The notes below the pieces were generated by a model, which saw nothing but the letters and a program-made list of their open reading frames with translations, did no database searches and was not told where the DNA came from. From a virus, in the IMG/VR virus record IMGVR_UViG_3300038361_000172, positions 1 to 44,302 of that record: 44,302 bases of DNA. The stretch is one strand, 5' to 3'. The translations under genes and the position numbers were made by a program. Shown in pieces: positions 7,801 through 13,901 of the stretch (positions are counted from its first letter, which is position 1; every line of letters starts with the position of its first letter).

Positions 7801-10800
7801 TGATATGATGCAGAAATTAACCTTGCAAATAATTTTGTTCCATTCTTTTTCCCACCTACTTTTGAATGGATTTGATAAATCAATAGTCCGTCTTTAGTAA
7901 AATCATAGTTTAAGTCTACATCATCATTAACAATATCAAATCTTCCAAAATATCCACTTGGAGATTCATTAATTTTTTCAACCTTAAGGTTGGCAAATTC
8001 TTTAGCACTATTATATTTTTTAGTTTCATCTAATATATCGCTATCTAACGAAACATCTTTATCTTGCTCTTCTTTTTCACCTGCCATTTCTTGCTTAATT
8101 TTTTCAGTAGCTTCTTTAGATTTCTTTTCTTTGGCTTCTTTTTGTGCAGTTTCTTCTGCTGTTAATTTCCTACTACCGATAGAAACTTCCTTCTGCAAAT
8201 CAGGATAATCCTGCAACACTTCTTCCGGTATCTTTTTCCCTTCTGCTATTGCAGGACGCAGTATCATATTCTTATAGTGTCCCAATGCTCTGTTAATATC
8301 ATCAGGAAACATCTCGGATCCACGCATCCCCAACTTTTTAAAATAAGGTGAATTAATATAGGGTATTCGTTGATCTTCTCCAATAAACTCCTTAAACGTC
8401 ATCTCATACGGTTGCTTCTCCCCACCTTCATTCTTAATTCTTAATTCTTCATTCTTAATTACATCCACCCCAATCTTCTTCTTAGAGTTTTCCACACTTC
8501 GCTTCACAGTTTCAAGTTCTCCGGGTGTATATTTCTCTCCGGTTATCTTCTTTCCACTCTTCAATATCATTTCACCTTCAGCAATGCTGTTCTTTATCTC
8601 CTGCACTCTTGCCGCATCAGTCTCTATCTCAACCTTTTTCGTGGTGTCACGCAATTGGTCATCCCCTTCACTCGTAATTCCTAATTCTTCATTCTTAATT
8701 GTATCAACGTGCGCTTTTATTTGTTCAGTTTCTTCGGGAGTAAAATTCTTCGGAACCACCTTCTCAATTCCAGCTTTCACCTTTGCAATCTTAGCTTCAG
8801 CTGCGGCAGTATCACCCTTCTTCTGCAAATCCTCGATCTCAGCAAAATTTTTCACCAGGCTTTCTTGTATTTTCTGCTTTCCCGCATTGTCAGTTTTATT
8901 CATCAAAAACTTCGGCATCGCATTATTGATTGTACTTTTTGCCGCAGGTTTCGGTTTCTCCCCCGGTATCTTCCATTCCCCGCCTGTCTTACTTTTAGAT
9001 AATATCTCAGAATCCTTCGTACTTCCGCCAAACACACCTTTCACTTTTTGCCAATACGGTCTATCCACCAGATTCACAATCTTTTCCATCGGAATTTCCA
9101 CAGTCACACCTTTCTTCGCTTTCGCTATATTAAAAAGGTCCTTCTTAGAAAATTCCATCAATTGCATTGCTTCCTTCACTTCCGCATCGGGAATCCCCAC
9201 TCGATTAAAATAATCAGCAAAAGCTTTCGCAGATACAGTCACACTCTTCGGCATCCCGTTTTCCGCCACTTGCTTACGGAATATCTTCTCATCAAACATA
9301 CTCTTTGCAGTTTTCATCAGCTGTTTATATTCTGCAGGTCTGCCCTTCATAAGATCAGGAAGTCCCATTATCAGCCCGTAAAGTGCAAGATGTTGCGCCG
9401 TTTCCGGTACTCCTTCCATAATATTTTCATTATTTTCCATAAAGTTGCGGAAAATTTGAGCACTTCCACCCGCAAAAGCACTTCCACCCACATGCAATGT
9501 CTTATCCACTACCTTACCGCCCAATTTAGCAATGTTGGTCAGTTCAGGCAAATTATCCACTCCGCCTTTTCGTTTCAGGTGTTTCAGCATATTCTCTGCT
9601 ACTTTGTCCCCTACACCCAATTTTCCGATTCCTTGCCCTGCCAATCCAAAAGCCACACCCGTCAATCCGGAAAATCCTATATGTTTCATATATTCATCAC
9701 GCGTCATTTGCCCGTTCACCACTTCCGGTGCATTACTTATCGCACTGTGAGTACCAAATGCCAATGCAGAATTCGTGATACCTATTCCTTTCAACACTGC
9801 CATTTCTGTTATGAATTGTGTCAGCCCTGCTGCACTCTTCGCATTTATTATCCCTTCATCATAGGTTTTCGGATACTTCTTGCTCAAAATTTTGTTCTGC
9901 TCACGTATCAGTTTCATCACTTCCGGCATAGGTTCTCTGTATTTGAATTTCCCACCCTGTATCTTGTTCAATACTCCAAACACTAAATCGTAGTTTTTCT
10001 TCATTATGTTCACGGGAATTTCGGCAAAAGGCTCTATAATAGCATCCAATATCCAAGCACTTTCAGCCATTTCCTTGCTCTTACGCTCTTCTTCCGCTGC
10101 TTGTTTATCAGCATCATTTATTATAGGTTTAAATATCGTCTCTCCACCCGGATTAAATTGATATTTAGCCAAATCAGGTTTAAATCCATGCTTCTTTTCA
10201 TGTTCAAGAACAGCCGCATCTCGCATTCGGTGGTAAGCTTTCACTCCCGCATTATCTATTCCACTGTCCAATAATTTCAACCAAGCATCATCAGAAAATT
10301 GGTTATGTTTCCTTGTCTCTGTCAGTTGCATCCATTTCGCAGGATCCAAATACTTCAGCTTCCGCTCCTGTATATCCATCAAGTTCTTCAGCTGTCCGTA
10401 TTCCTCATCCGGAACTTCCGCCAATTCTCCCGGTTTATCAACCAAATTCGCAGGTTCTTCACGAATCGGCTGTCTAAATCTCTCATCCTCACCCTTAACC
10501 TTGTCCTTGCCAAACAATCCGCCGAACATCTTACCAAAGAAACCCTGTTTTTTCTCAGTTTCACCGGGCACAGTTAAGCTATCTGCATTTTCAGGTGAAA
10601 TTATATCACTCCGCACATTATCGTTCGTTAGATCAGCTTTATCGACTTCGGGTTGTGTAGGTTGTATATCTTTTTCATAATCTGCCGCATAATCCACTAT
10701 ATATTTTTCTATCTTAGAAAATCGCTCTTTACCTGTTGCATCCATAAAAGCCATATTTGCAGGATCAGAATAACGCTTTTGCAACTCCAAAGCTTTTGTG

Positions 10801-10829
10801 TATTGTTCAAAACTATAATTAACAGCCAT
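1839..10829 (-). CDS. Giant polyvalent virion protein with two DnaN-like clamp units and an HEIGH peptidase motif
   Basis: 2996 aa, last gene of the late operon, 8 bp after the internal virion protein gene. Regions seen: charged N-terminus (1-300); Gly/Ala-rich hydrophobic segment (about 335-530); a motif typical of phage ejection proteins ending GVTVEIP (about 570-600); a linker with decamer-derived inserts (IKNEELRIKNE); a possible GNAT-like fold (about 955-1065); clamp-like unit 1 (about 1138-1490: AATDGKR after 1250, GRYPNYEK at 1327, MPLRL then GLNVYFFEDL); clamp-like unit 2 (about 1504-1850: MPILNNV at 1520, GADSHAVRRR at 1625, VDKLIKIYGPDVKIY near 1810); HEIGH zincin motif at 1930-1934; and a C-terminal LPD38-like region with FNVGFQIAFNPIRD at 2439. 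Large phage polyvalent proteins are injected with DNA and carry enzyme modules. Ejection is inferred from position and size; peptidase function rests on the motif. Confidence 0.8.
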   Translation of the reverse strand: MAVNYSFEQYTKALELQKRYSDPANMAFMDATGKERFSKIEKYIVDYAADYEKDIQPTQPEVDKADLTNDNVRSDIISPENADSLTVPGETEKKQGFFGKMFGGLFGKDKVKGEDERFRQPIREEPANLVDKPGELAEVPDEEYGQLKNLMDIQERKLKYLDPAKWMQLTETRKHNQFSDDAWLKLLDSGIDNAGVKAYHRMRDAAVLEHEKKHGFKPDLAKYQFNPGGETIFKPIINDADKQAAEEERKSKEMAESAWILDAIIEPFAEIPVNIMKKNYDLVFGVLNKIQGGKFKYREPMPEVMKLIREQNKILSKKYPKTYDEGIINAKSAAGLTQFITEMAVLKGIGITNSALAFGTHSAISNAPEVVNGQMTRDEYMKHIGFSGLTGVAFGLAGQGIGKLGVGDKVAENMLKHLKRKGGVDNLPELTNIAKLGGKVVDKTLHVGGSAFAGGSAQIFRNFMENNENIMEGVPETAQHLALYGLIMGLPDLMKGRPAEYKQLMKTAKSMFDEKIFRKQVAENGMPKSVTVSAKAFADYFNRVGIPDAEVKEAMQLMEFSKKDLFNIAKAKKGVTVEIPMEKIVNLVDRPYWQKVKGVFGGSTKDSEILSKSKTGGEWKIPGEKPKPAAKSTINNAMPKFLMNKTDNAGKQKIQESLVKNFAEIEDLQKKGDTAAAEAKIAKVKAGIEKVVPKNFTPEETEQIKAHVDTIKNEELGITSEGDDQLRDTTKKVEIETDAARVQEIKNSIAEGEMILKSGKKITGEKYTPGELETVKRSVENSKKKIGVDVIKNEELRIKNEGGEKQPYEMTFKEFIGEDQRIPYINSPYFKKLGMRGSEMFPDDINRALGHYKNMILRPAIAEGKKIPEEVLQDYPDLQKEVSIGSRKLTAEETAQKEAKEKKSKEATEKIKQEMAGEKEEQDKDVSLDSDILDETKKYNSAKEFANLKVEKINESPSGYFGRFDIVNDDVDLNYDFTKDGLLIYQIHSKVGGKKNGTKLFARLISASYQIGKKNLQVVGGSKAFYGMAKKFEDSGILKPLKTYKELGGKSDNTALWEIKSDIWTDAQEDGSFTRQVKDSSLEKKDEKAVQDEIVEAKKPTIKPKMEEKVGKGKAEIKPGEPKPKKRVVKKKSPVQVHKHVINSSKKNNREMEILQTAKVKNGRMTTSDLSIYVSTPTDLPDGMYEMRGNKFVESKRLAKEFPKLDPDKELTKKNKVNEITGDLRGYLQKALHGTSKEINRPIFNGISTEIKDGKVTIAATDGKRIKTYETDLKATGEDNSFILSGEIVEEYLYAMGDDAKLQIYGGDSKPVFTDGETYVTGYNIVGRYPNYEKAYPDVYEKTTVFDKESLLDALKKVAPYVSDETSKVMIKFNEGEDTADIIGARSNLEEDVSKTIKVKTKTIPAGKKYNKKNSNLLMPLRLEGIRDRKPKTDEIGLNVYFFEDLVKDVAGEFVYFSTINETTPTIVEDMDIFTDGLSRRKNFQPKTGELYTEPEKGLSSEVKANLKVIKSITNVKGTMPILNNVMVEDGKMYATNLETTLMTDTDMADGMYKFVGDTLEPNAVDKTQFPIMPKAADFKDSAMKITGDLGNILSSLDGMLGDIGHQELMNAMVSVENGKVLVEGADSHAVRRRLMSKAKATGDDTYIFIPSDTIKALKRIKSDKIELYQDKGKTHTGVDSNRIMIKAGGFTMFAYDPSVDYRSKRDLGVAYPETLKSEIKVKKKDLQKALKEAKAIVGKDAKVSMVRDGKSQYFSVWDDNNKEHIIPIEVQVKDVNISRYDNRNVDLAVGKAPRHKHGESLVSFNVTDVDKLIKIYGPDVKIYAAGKGNVVLTDGELTMIKKQVAGKAGQSTDRFAEDDKIVKSSKLRPIELPELTQMVYEVLQEYPNIMQYRATLRGMFYGSGKIGLNKDLFTEKEMSSGQAEKTLRHEIGHVIDWLPERKGMKGSLLARVTGMKGLAKQIITKEGEGGELLSNRKKLMNKIYRAKKAEANGKNHKYDIPALEKALDAINEKMIFNKDLREELWNLSKEWRPVGEGASESHIKYRKSSPELYADFVSVLFSDPGLAEAKAPKFYDAFFRFLDSKAEFKDIFFGFMDFLSGPTEAILKARHVNIEKMWDKSEPLFKAKRDLLKARQKSVWFMLKTAVVNRNNVLYDMEKKLKIKNDSDKITTLLDERNFIDMSVKHKLEGFQEIREMLRTADIPEKDLDTMLYAKRNITNRKDVAAPLGMTKDYSKGELKALKKAMGDEKFAELEKITEKLQQWWYDEIILPAKDLISDKMLDKMKKERELNYVYAPYFVQKYFLENNVSAAIIEQIGTLQEILKPSTAMLMKGVAIIKATENNRIKKESVPILLESGNELARIVRKSDKNGKLMTIKPARKPGTEILYWKDRGVLKAMYVDPYIHRSFVQDMPLMNNLVTKVMSKPNRLFKSIYTTFNVGFQIAFNPIRDFSRTHSALSFKGKNISWYELLYYYGKNIKHARNRALGKPDAKVREMEEARMLFYNFSDYLLGLTEKGFDKLDENEKILSRFDVINLQRKCNPLLKPTIFMLEQIRHFGDVMESLSKIASYDFLKNEQGDDKLFKDMRDLSAFIRNRVGTPPYMRGGEYSPASNNILLFSNIMIQGWIEDFKAAMTDTRTRAGFRRKLFRKTVLPKVIMWLLASGAVPKFMKTAFPDDEEKQQWAKEMQENYAMISEYDKTNYTCIPIGRNAGRCMYVRLPEHETFRFMGGAVWKGLNAGQDTDLLKSFTDIADYSAGQFPTLSPAIQIVSKWVGMGLGKQQTDDFRDRTIGTDTEWEAGGWDKTRPMLIWTLEQFGMRQGFDLTNRTKLEKALKFTPVINRLVKISDFGISEELNAAAEGAIKENAKKLLEKKEFMNDFVDKYYETAEDKGLMLDYSTVFENLRTAAEATGAEFDPMQFFRTYSKNIISKKRNPYVNGLVYAKTNAEKDAKLKKMQTMLEPGAFEEVLQIAKIGGFVNDNLYKKYLVGEELPEK
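8428..8460. repeat. Decamer tract inside the giant gene, copy 1
   Basis: Tandem units of CATTCTTAATT/ATTCTTAATT lie within the coding frame and translate as IKNEELRIKNE in the linker of the giant protein. The same decamer occurs in non-coding gaps at 19311-19341, showing that the tract inserts irrespective of coding. Confidence 0.75.
8668..8700. repeat. Decamer tract inside the giant gene, copy 2
   Basis: A second, partly degraded run of the same repeat (TCGTAATTCCTAATTC, then TTCATTCTTAATT), translated as TIKNEELGITSE. It lies about 240 bp from the first run, in the same low-complexity linker before the clamp units. Confidence 0.7.
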
Positions 10830-10836
10830 TATTCAC

Positions 10837-12531
10837 CTACCACTCAAAGTCTTTACTATCTTTGACTACTTCCATACTCGGATCATAATTCTTGCCCGTA
10901 AACAGCTTTCCCAAATCATTATTCAATTTATCATACAACATTTTTCGTGCTTTAAACATCAAATCTTTAGGATCACCACCACCGGAACTCATTTCCCAAC
11001 CATCAGGAGCTTTCATGTGAAAACCTGACGCTGATACCGGCAAGTCTAATCCGAAAGCATATTCTCGCAATATTTCGCTGGCTGTACTGTAATCCATCTT
11101 TCCTTCACCTGCTGCCACCATTGCTTCCTGCATCTTTTTCCCGCTGCCTTTTGTGTTCTCACCTTCATATTTCTCATATATCTTAGCTGTATGCTTTATA
11201 TTCGCAAAAGCTATTTCGCCTTTGCGCTGTCTGTCTGCTTCTGCTTCGCTCCCGCCTGTCTTCGGTGCAGGATGTTTTATTTGAGTATAATTATTTATCT
11301 GCGGAACATCCTTCGTATGTTGTACTCCTTCTTTGTCATAAGTTATCACTTTGGTAGTCTTCGGTGCAGGATGTTTTATTTGAGTATAATTATTTATCTG
11401 CGGAACATCCTTCGTATGTTGTACTCCTTCTTTGTCATAAGTTATCACTTTGGTAGTCTGCGGATCGGCAGGTAAAAAATTCTTGCTCGCATTCACTGCT
11501 TGCTGATAAGTTATTGCTCCTGCTTTCAGCATATCACCTATATTTTGCAGTTCATTAAATTCAGAACTTACAGTAGGAACCAAATCACCAAATTGCTCTT
11601 GCCAAAGATTATATTGTCCGCTCAGTTTCGCATCATCTTCCATCATATCATGCTCTATCTTCATCAGATTTAGCCTTTGCGAATCACTCATCCCGGTATG
11701 ATTACTTACATCCACTCCCAAAAGTCCGCCCAACTTATCCAAATAGTTCGCATTTTGGCTTTCTTTCAAGTCCATCCCCAAACTCTTCGCATAGGCACCT
11801 GCATCACTAAATCCCGCTTTCTTCATATTTCCCGTAAAATCTCGGAAACCGTAAGCACGTTCTGCTGTCATTGGGTTCATTCCATAATCCGCTTCGCTCA
11901 AAGCATCGGGTATCAATCCCTGTTCCCATGCCGTTTCATAACCCAAAGGTTCACTCACAGTTTCATCCAAAAGCCCACCCGCTTTTGCCTGTTCAAAAGC
12001 TCCTTTAGTCGCAAAATGGTTCTGCACTCCCGCCGTTGCTATATCTCCCAAACTGCTCACCACTACGCCTTTCATTTGGTTACTCCAATTCTCTTCCGCA
12101 GCTTCATGAGCTTCTTTACTTTGGCTTATTATGCGCTCTTTCATCTCTATAGCACGGTCTATCTTATCACGGAATCCCCTGTCCTCGTTTCGTTGTGCCA
12201 ATATAGCTTCATCACTCACTCGCTTACTCGCATCACGTATTTGGCCTTCAGCACTCAATATTGCAGCACTCTCTGCTCCGCTTCCGGTCATCCCGGTTTT
12301 CGCACTGTTATATTCAATCTGTTCTTTTATACGTCTCGAACTGTTTCCTATGTTTCGCTGCCCCATCGTATTCATCAGCGCAAAAGTATCTTTCTTCGCC
12401 AAATCAGCCTTATTATTGTTTATAAATCTGTTCAGCCACCCCGTATCAGGTTGCTTGTACTTAGGCTTTTGGAACATCCCGCCTATCAATTTCGTTGCCG
12501 CTCCTATAGCCGGTGCTGCTAACCAGTGCAT
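10837..12531 (-). CDS. Internal virion (ejection) protein
   Basis: 564 aa. ATG start behind GGGGGA. The first 25 residues are small and hydrophobic (WLAAPAIGAATKLIGGM), followed by long helical segments rich in Ala, Gln and charged residues (SRRIKEQIEYNSAKTGMTGSG) that fit the gp14/gp7-like internal proteins of short-tailed phages. Residues around 360-425 contain a perfect 33-residue tandem duplication beginning TTKVITYDKEGVQHTKD. It sits between tail genes and the giant protein gene and stops 8 bp before that gene. A DNA-ejection role is inferred from composition and position, not from a catalytic motif. Confidence 0.6.
   Translation of the reverse strand: MHWLAAPAIGAATKLIGGMFQKPKYKQPDTGWLNRFINNNKADLAKKDTFALMNTMGQRNIGNSSRRIKEQIEYNSAKTGMTGSGAESAAILSAEGQIRDASKRVSDEAILAQRNEDRGFRDKIDRAIEMKERIISQSKEAHEAAEENWSNQMKGVVVSSLGDIATAGVQNHFATKGAFEQAKAGGLLDETVSEPLGYETAWEQGLIPDALSEADYGMNPMTAERAYGFRDFTGNMKKAGFSDAGAYAKSLGMDLKESQNANYLDKLGGLLGVDVSNHTGMSDSQRLNLMKIEHDMMEDDAKLSGQYNLWQEQFGDLVPTVSSEFNELQNIGDMLKAGAITYQQAVNASKNFLPADPQTTKVITYDKEGVQHTKDVPQINNYTQIKHPAPKTTKVITYDKEGVQHTKDVPQINNYTQIKHPAPKTGGSEAEADRQRKGEIAFANIKHTAKIYEKYEGENTKGSGKKMQEAMVAAGEGKMDYSTASEILREYAFGLDLPVSASGFHMKAPDGWEMSSGGGDPKDLMFKARKMLYDKLNNDLGKLFTGKNYDPSMEVVKDSKDFEW
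11258..11455. repeat. Perfect 99-bp tandem duplication within the internal virion protein gene
   Basis: Bases 11258-11356 and 11357-11455 are identical as read (99 of 99), adding exactly 33 codons in frame. Lack of divergence points to a recent duplication or to active expansion and contraction. Confidence 0.9.
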
Positions 12532-12541
12532 ATTTCCCCCA

Positions 12542-12976
12542 TTAAACTATTTTCAAGTGCAACATGTCCAGCCGTGTTACACCACTTATATGAAATTCCG
12601 CAAATTCACCTTTCAAACCACCGGGAAGCCCCTTCCAAGTATCACTCACAAGCCCGCTCACTACCTGATCTTTATATCCACCCGAAAACTTTATATTGTA
12701 AACCCGTATTGTCAAAGTCATAGTACCCGTAAACACTGCCATCACTTTTGCAGCTCTCCCGTTCAAGGCAAATTTCTTGCTTATCAATACTCCGCTTGTA
12801 CTTACCGTGTCATTAGGGTATATTTGGAAATCTCCGCTCTTATCAAGCAACATCAGTTTATGCGAATCCTCACTGTTACCAAACATATTCCTCGCAGACA
12901 CTACATCCATTCCACTGAACTCAGTCCAAGTTCCTGCCCCAACCTTCAGTACATAACTCTTATATTGAAAAGCCAT
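12542..12976 (-). CDS. Small beta-rich structural protein
   Basis: 144 aa of alternating hydrophobic/polar beta-type sequence (YKSYVLKVGAGTW, KVMAVFTGTMTLTIRVYNI, EFHISGVTRLDMLHLKIV) without Cys, signal peptide or TM segment. It lies between the holin-like gene and the internal virion protein, 10 bp from each neighbour. The NGRAAKVMAVF then closing HISGV..LHLKI layout recalls short beta-sandwich proteins of phage tails, but I cannot name a family. A minor tail or spike-base component is the most likely role. Confidence 0.55.
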   Translation of the reverse strand: MAFQYKSYVLKVGAGTWTEFSGMDVVSARNMFGNSEDSHKLMLLDKSGDFQIYPNDTVSTSGVLISKKFALNGRAAKVMAVFTGTMTLTIRVYNIKFSGGYKDQVVSGLVSDTWKGLPGGLKGEFAEFHISGVTRLDMLHLKIV

Positions 12977-12985
12977 AATATCCCT

Positions 12986-13486
12986 TTACTTTTTCCCGAA
13001 AAATTGCATAATAAGTGGAGTCAAATTCTTCATTGCTCTCTCTCCAAACAAGAAAGTAAGTACCAACACATTTATTATTATCACCAACATCTTACGTTGT
13101 GGATCTTCCCCAATACTCCAAGTACCGCTCAATGTCATAAAATCAATATATAAACAGGCAAAGCCCCAAATCGGGCGTTGGCATCCTCGCAAAAATATTA
13201 TTATAGAACCAAGTATAGGAATACTCTTCAGATCATTGGCAGTACCTTCCATAGATTGTATTCTGTTGTTAAACATCTGCGTTTGCTCGTTCTGCACTTG
13301 CATCACTTCCATTTCCATCCGGTGCAATCCTTCTTTTAATGCCAGCTCAATTTGTGCTTTTGCCGCAGGATCGGGAATCAGATTGTCCACAATCCCCAAA
13401 ACATTACTCACAAGTCCACCACCGGTACCCTTAAATACTCCCGAAATACCTTTTACTACTTTACCCGCTATATCTTTTAGTCCCAT
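12986..13486 (-). CDS. Holin-like membrane protein (GTA_holin_3TM type)
   Basis: 166 aa from the ATG at 13486, preceded by GGAGGAT at ideal spacing. The longer frame begins with a TTG inside that ribosome binding site and is rejected. The N-terminal half has VDNLIPDPAAKAQIELALKEGL and a Glu/Met/Gln helix. The C-terminal half has three hydrophobic segments with the conserved RPIWG before the second. The IPDPAAKA..QRPIWG pattern is that of the 3-TM holin family of phages and gene transfer agents. It would permeabilise the inner membrane for the GH108 endolysin, which is encoded far away at 40403-40975. Confidence 0.7.
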   Translation of the reverse strand: MGLKDIAGKVVKGISGVFKGTGGGLVSNVLGIVDNLIPDPAAKAQIELALKEGLHRMEMEVMQVQNEQTQMFNNRIQSMEGTANDLKSIPILGSIIIFLRGCQRPIWGFACLYIDFMTLSGTWSIGEDPQRKMLVIIINVLVLTFLFGERAMKNLTPLIMQFFGKK

Positions 13487-13499
13487 ATTATCCTCCAAA

Positions 13500-13541
13500 A
13501 TTCCCCTCTTGCAGAGGGGTGCAGCTTTAGCTGTGGGGTGT
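13500..13541 (-). repeat. Twin-hairpin intergenic element, copy 1
   Basis: A CCCCTC-TTGCA-GAGGGG hairpin is followed by GCAGC-TTTA-GCTG and then GGGGTG. It lies between the stop of the 98-aa membrane gene and the holin-like gene's ribosome binding site. See the paired copy at 13857-13901, where the second stem has different bases but the same pairing. Possibly an mRNA processing or stability element. Confidence 0.6.
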
Positions 13542-13838
13542 TCATAACATACAAAAAACTATCACATAACTCACATATACAGGCAGTCCGATAAGCAGTC
13601 CACCACCCACTACCCGTAACACATCATCAAAATTAGCATTGCCTTTTTTACTGTACCACTGTATCGCTTCCCAAATCCAACCAACAAGGAAGCACAGAGT
13701 TGCTGCAATAGCCAATCGTATCCCAAAAGCCCACGCTGGTCCGCTGCCACGTACTTCCATCCCCGCTGTCCATAACATTACAAAAAATAAAATCACCGCA
13801 CCACCTATCCAATGCAGTGTATTCCTTTCAATTTTCAT
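13542..13838 (-). CDS. Three-TM membrane protein, possible second holin
   Basis: 98 aa. ATG start with AGGAGATGAGAG upstream. Three hydrophobic helices are visible: residues about 9-28 (IGGAVILFFVMLWTAGM), 35-58 (WAFGIRLAIAATLCFLVGWI) and 70-94 (VLRVVGGGLLIGLPVYVSYVIVF), with few charges and no signal peptide. Size and topology suit a holin or antiholin, and the next gene is a holin-like protein. Twin-hairpin elements flank it on both sides. No motif fixes its function. Confidence 0.55.
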   Translation of the reverse strand: MKIERNTLHWIGGAVILFFVMLWTAGMEVRGSGPAWAFGIRLAIAATLCFLVGWIWEAIQWYSKKGNANFDDVLRVVGGGLLIGLPVYVSYVIVFCML

Positions 13839-13856
13839 CTCTCATCTCCTATATTA

Positions 13857-13901
13857 TATTCCCCTTTTGCAGAGGGGTGGCTCGTTTACGAGTCGGGGTG
13901 T
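13857..13901 (-). repeat. Twin-hairpin intergenic element, copy 2
   Basis: CCCCTTTTGCAGAGGGG is followed by GCTCG-TTTA-CGAGT and GGGGTG, between the 939-aa tail gene and the 98-aa membrane gene. The second stem (CTCG/CGAG) differs from copy 1 (CAGC/GCTG) by compensating changes, so pairing is conserved while sequence is not. Confidence 0.6.

Noticed and set aside
3384-10865. Many plus-strand open frames of 70-310 codons opposite the giant gene
   Set aside because: They lie antisense to one continuous 2996-codon frame, lack ribosome binding sites, and read as low-complexity Phe/Ser/His/Leu-rich sequence typical of the complement of coding DNA.
12986-13498. Longer start for the holin-like gene (TTG at 13498)
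   Set aside because: That codon overlaps the GGAGG ribosome binding site of the ATG at 13486.
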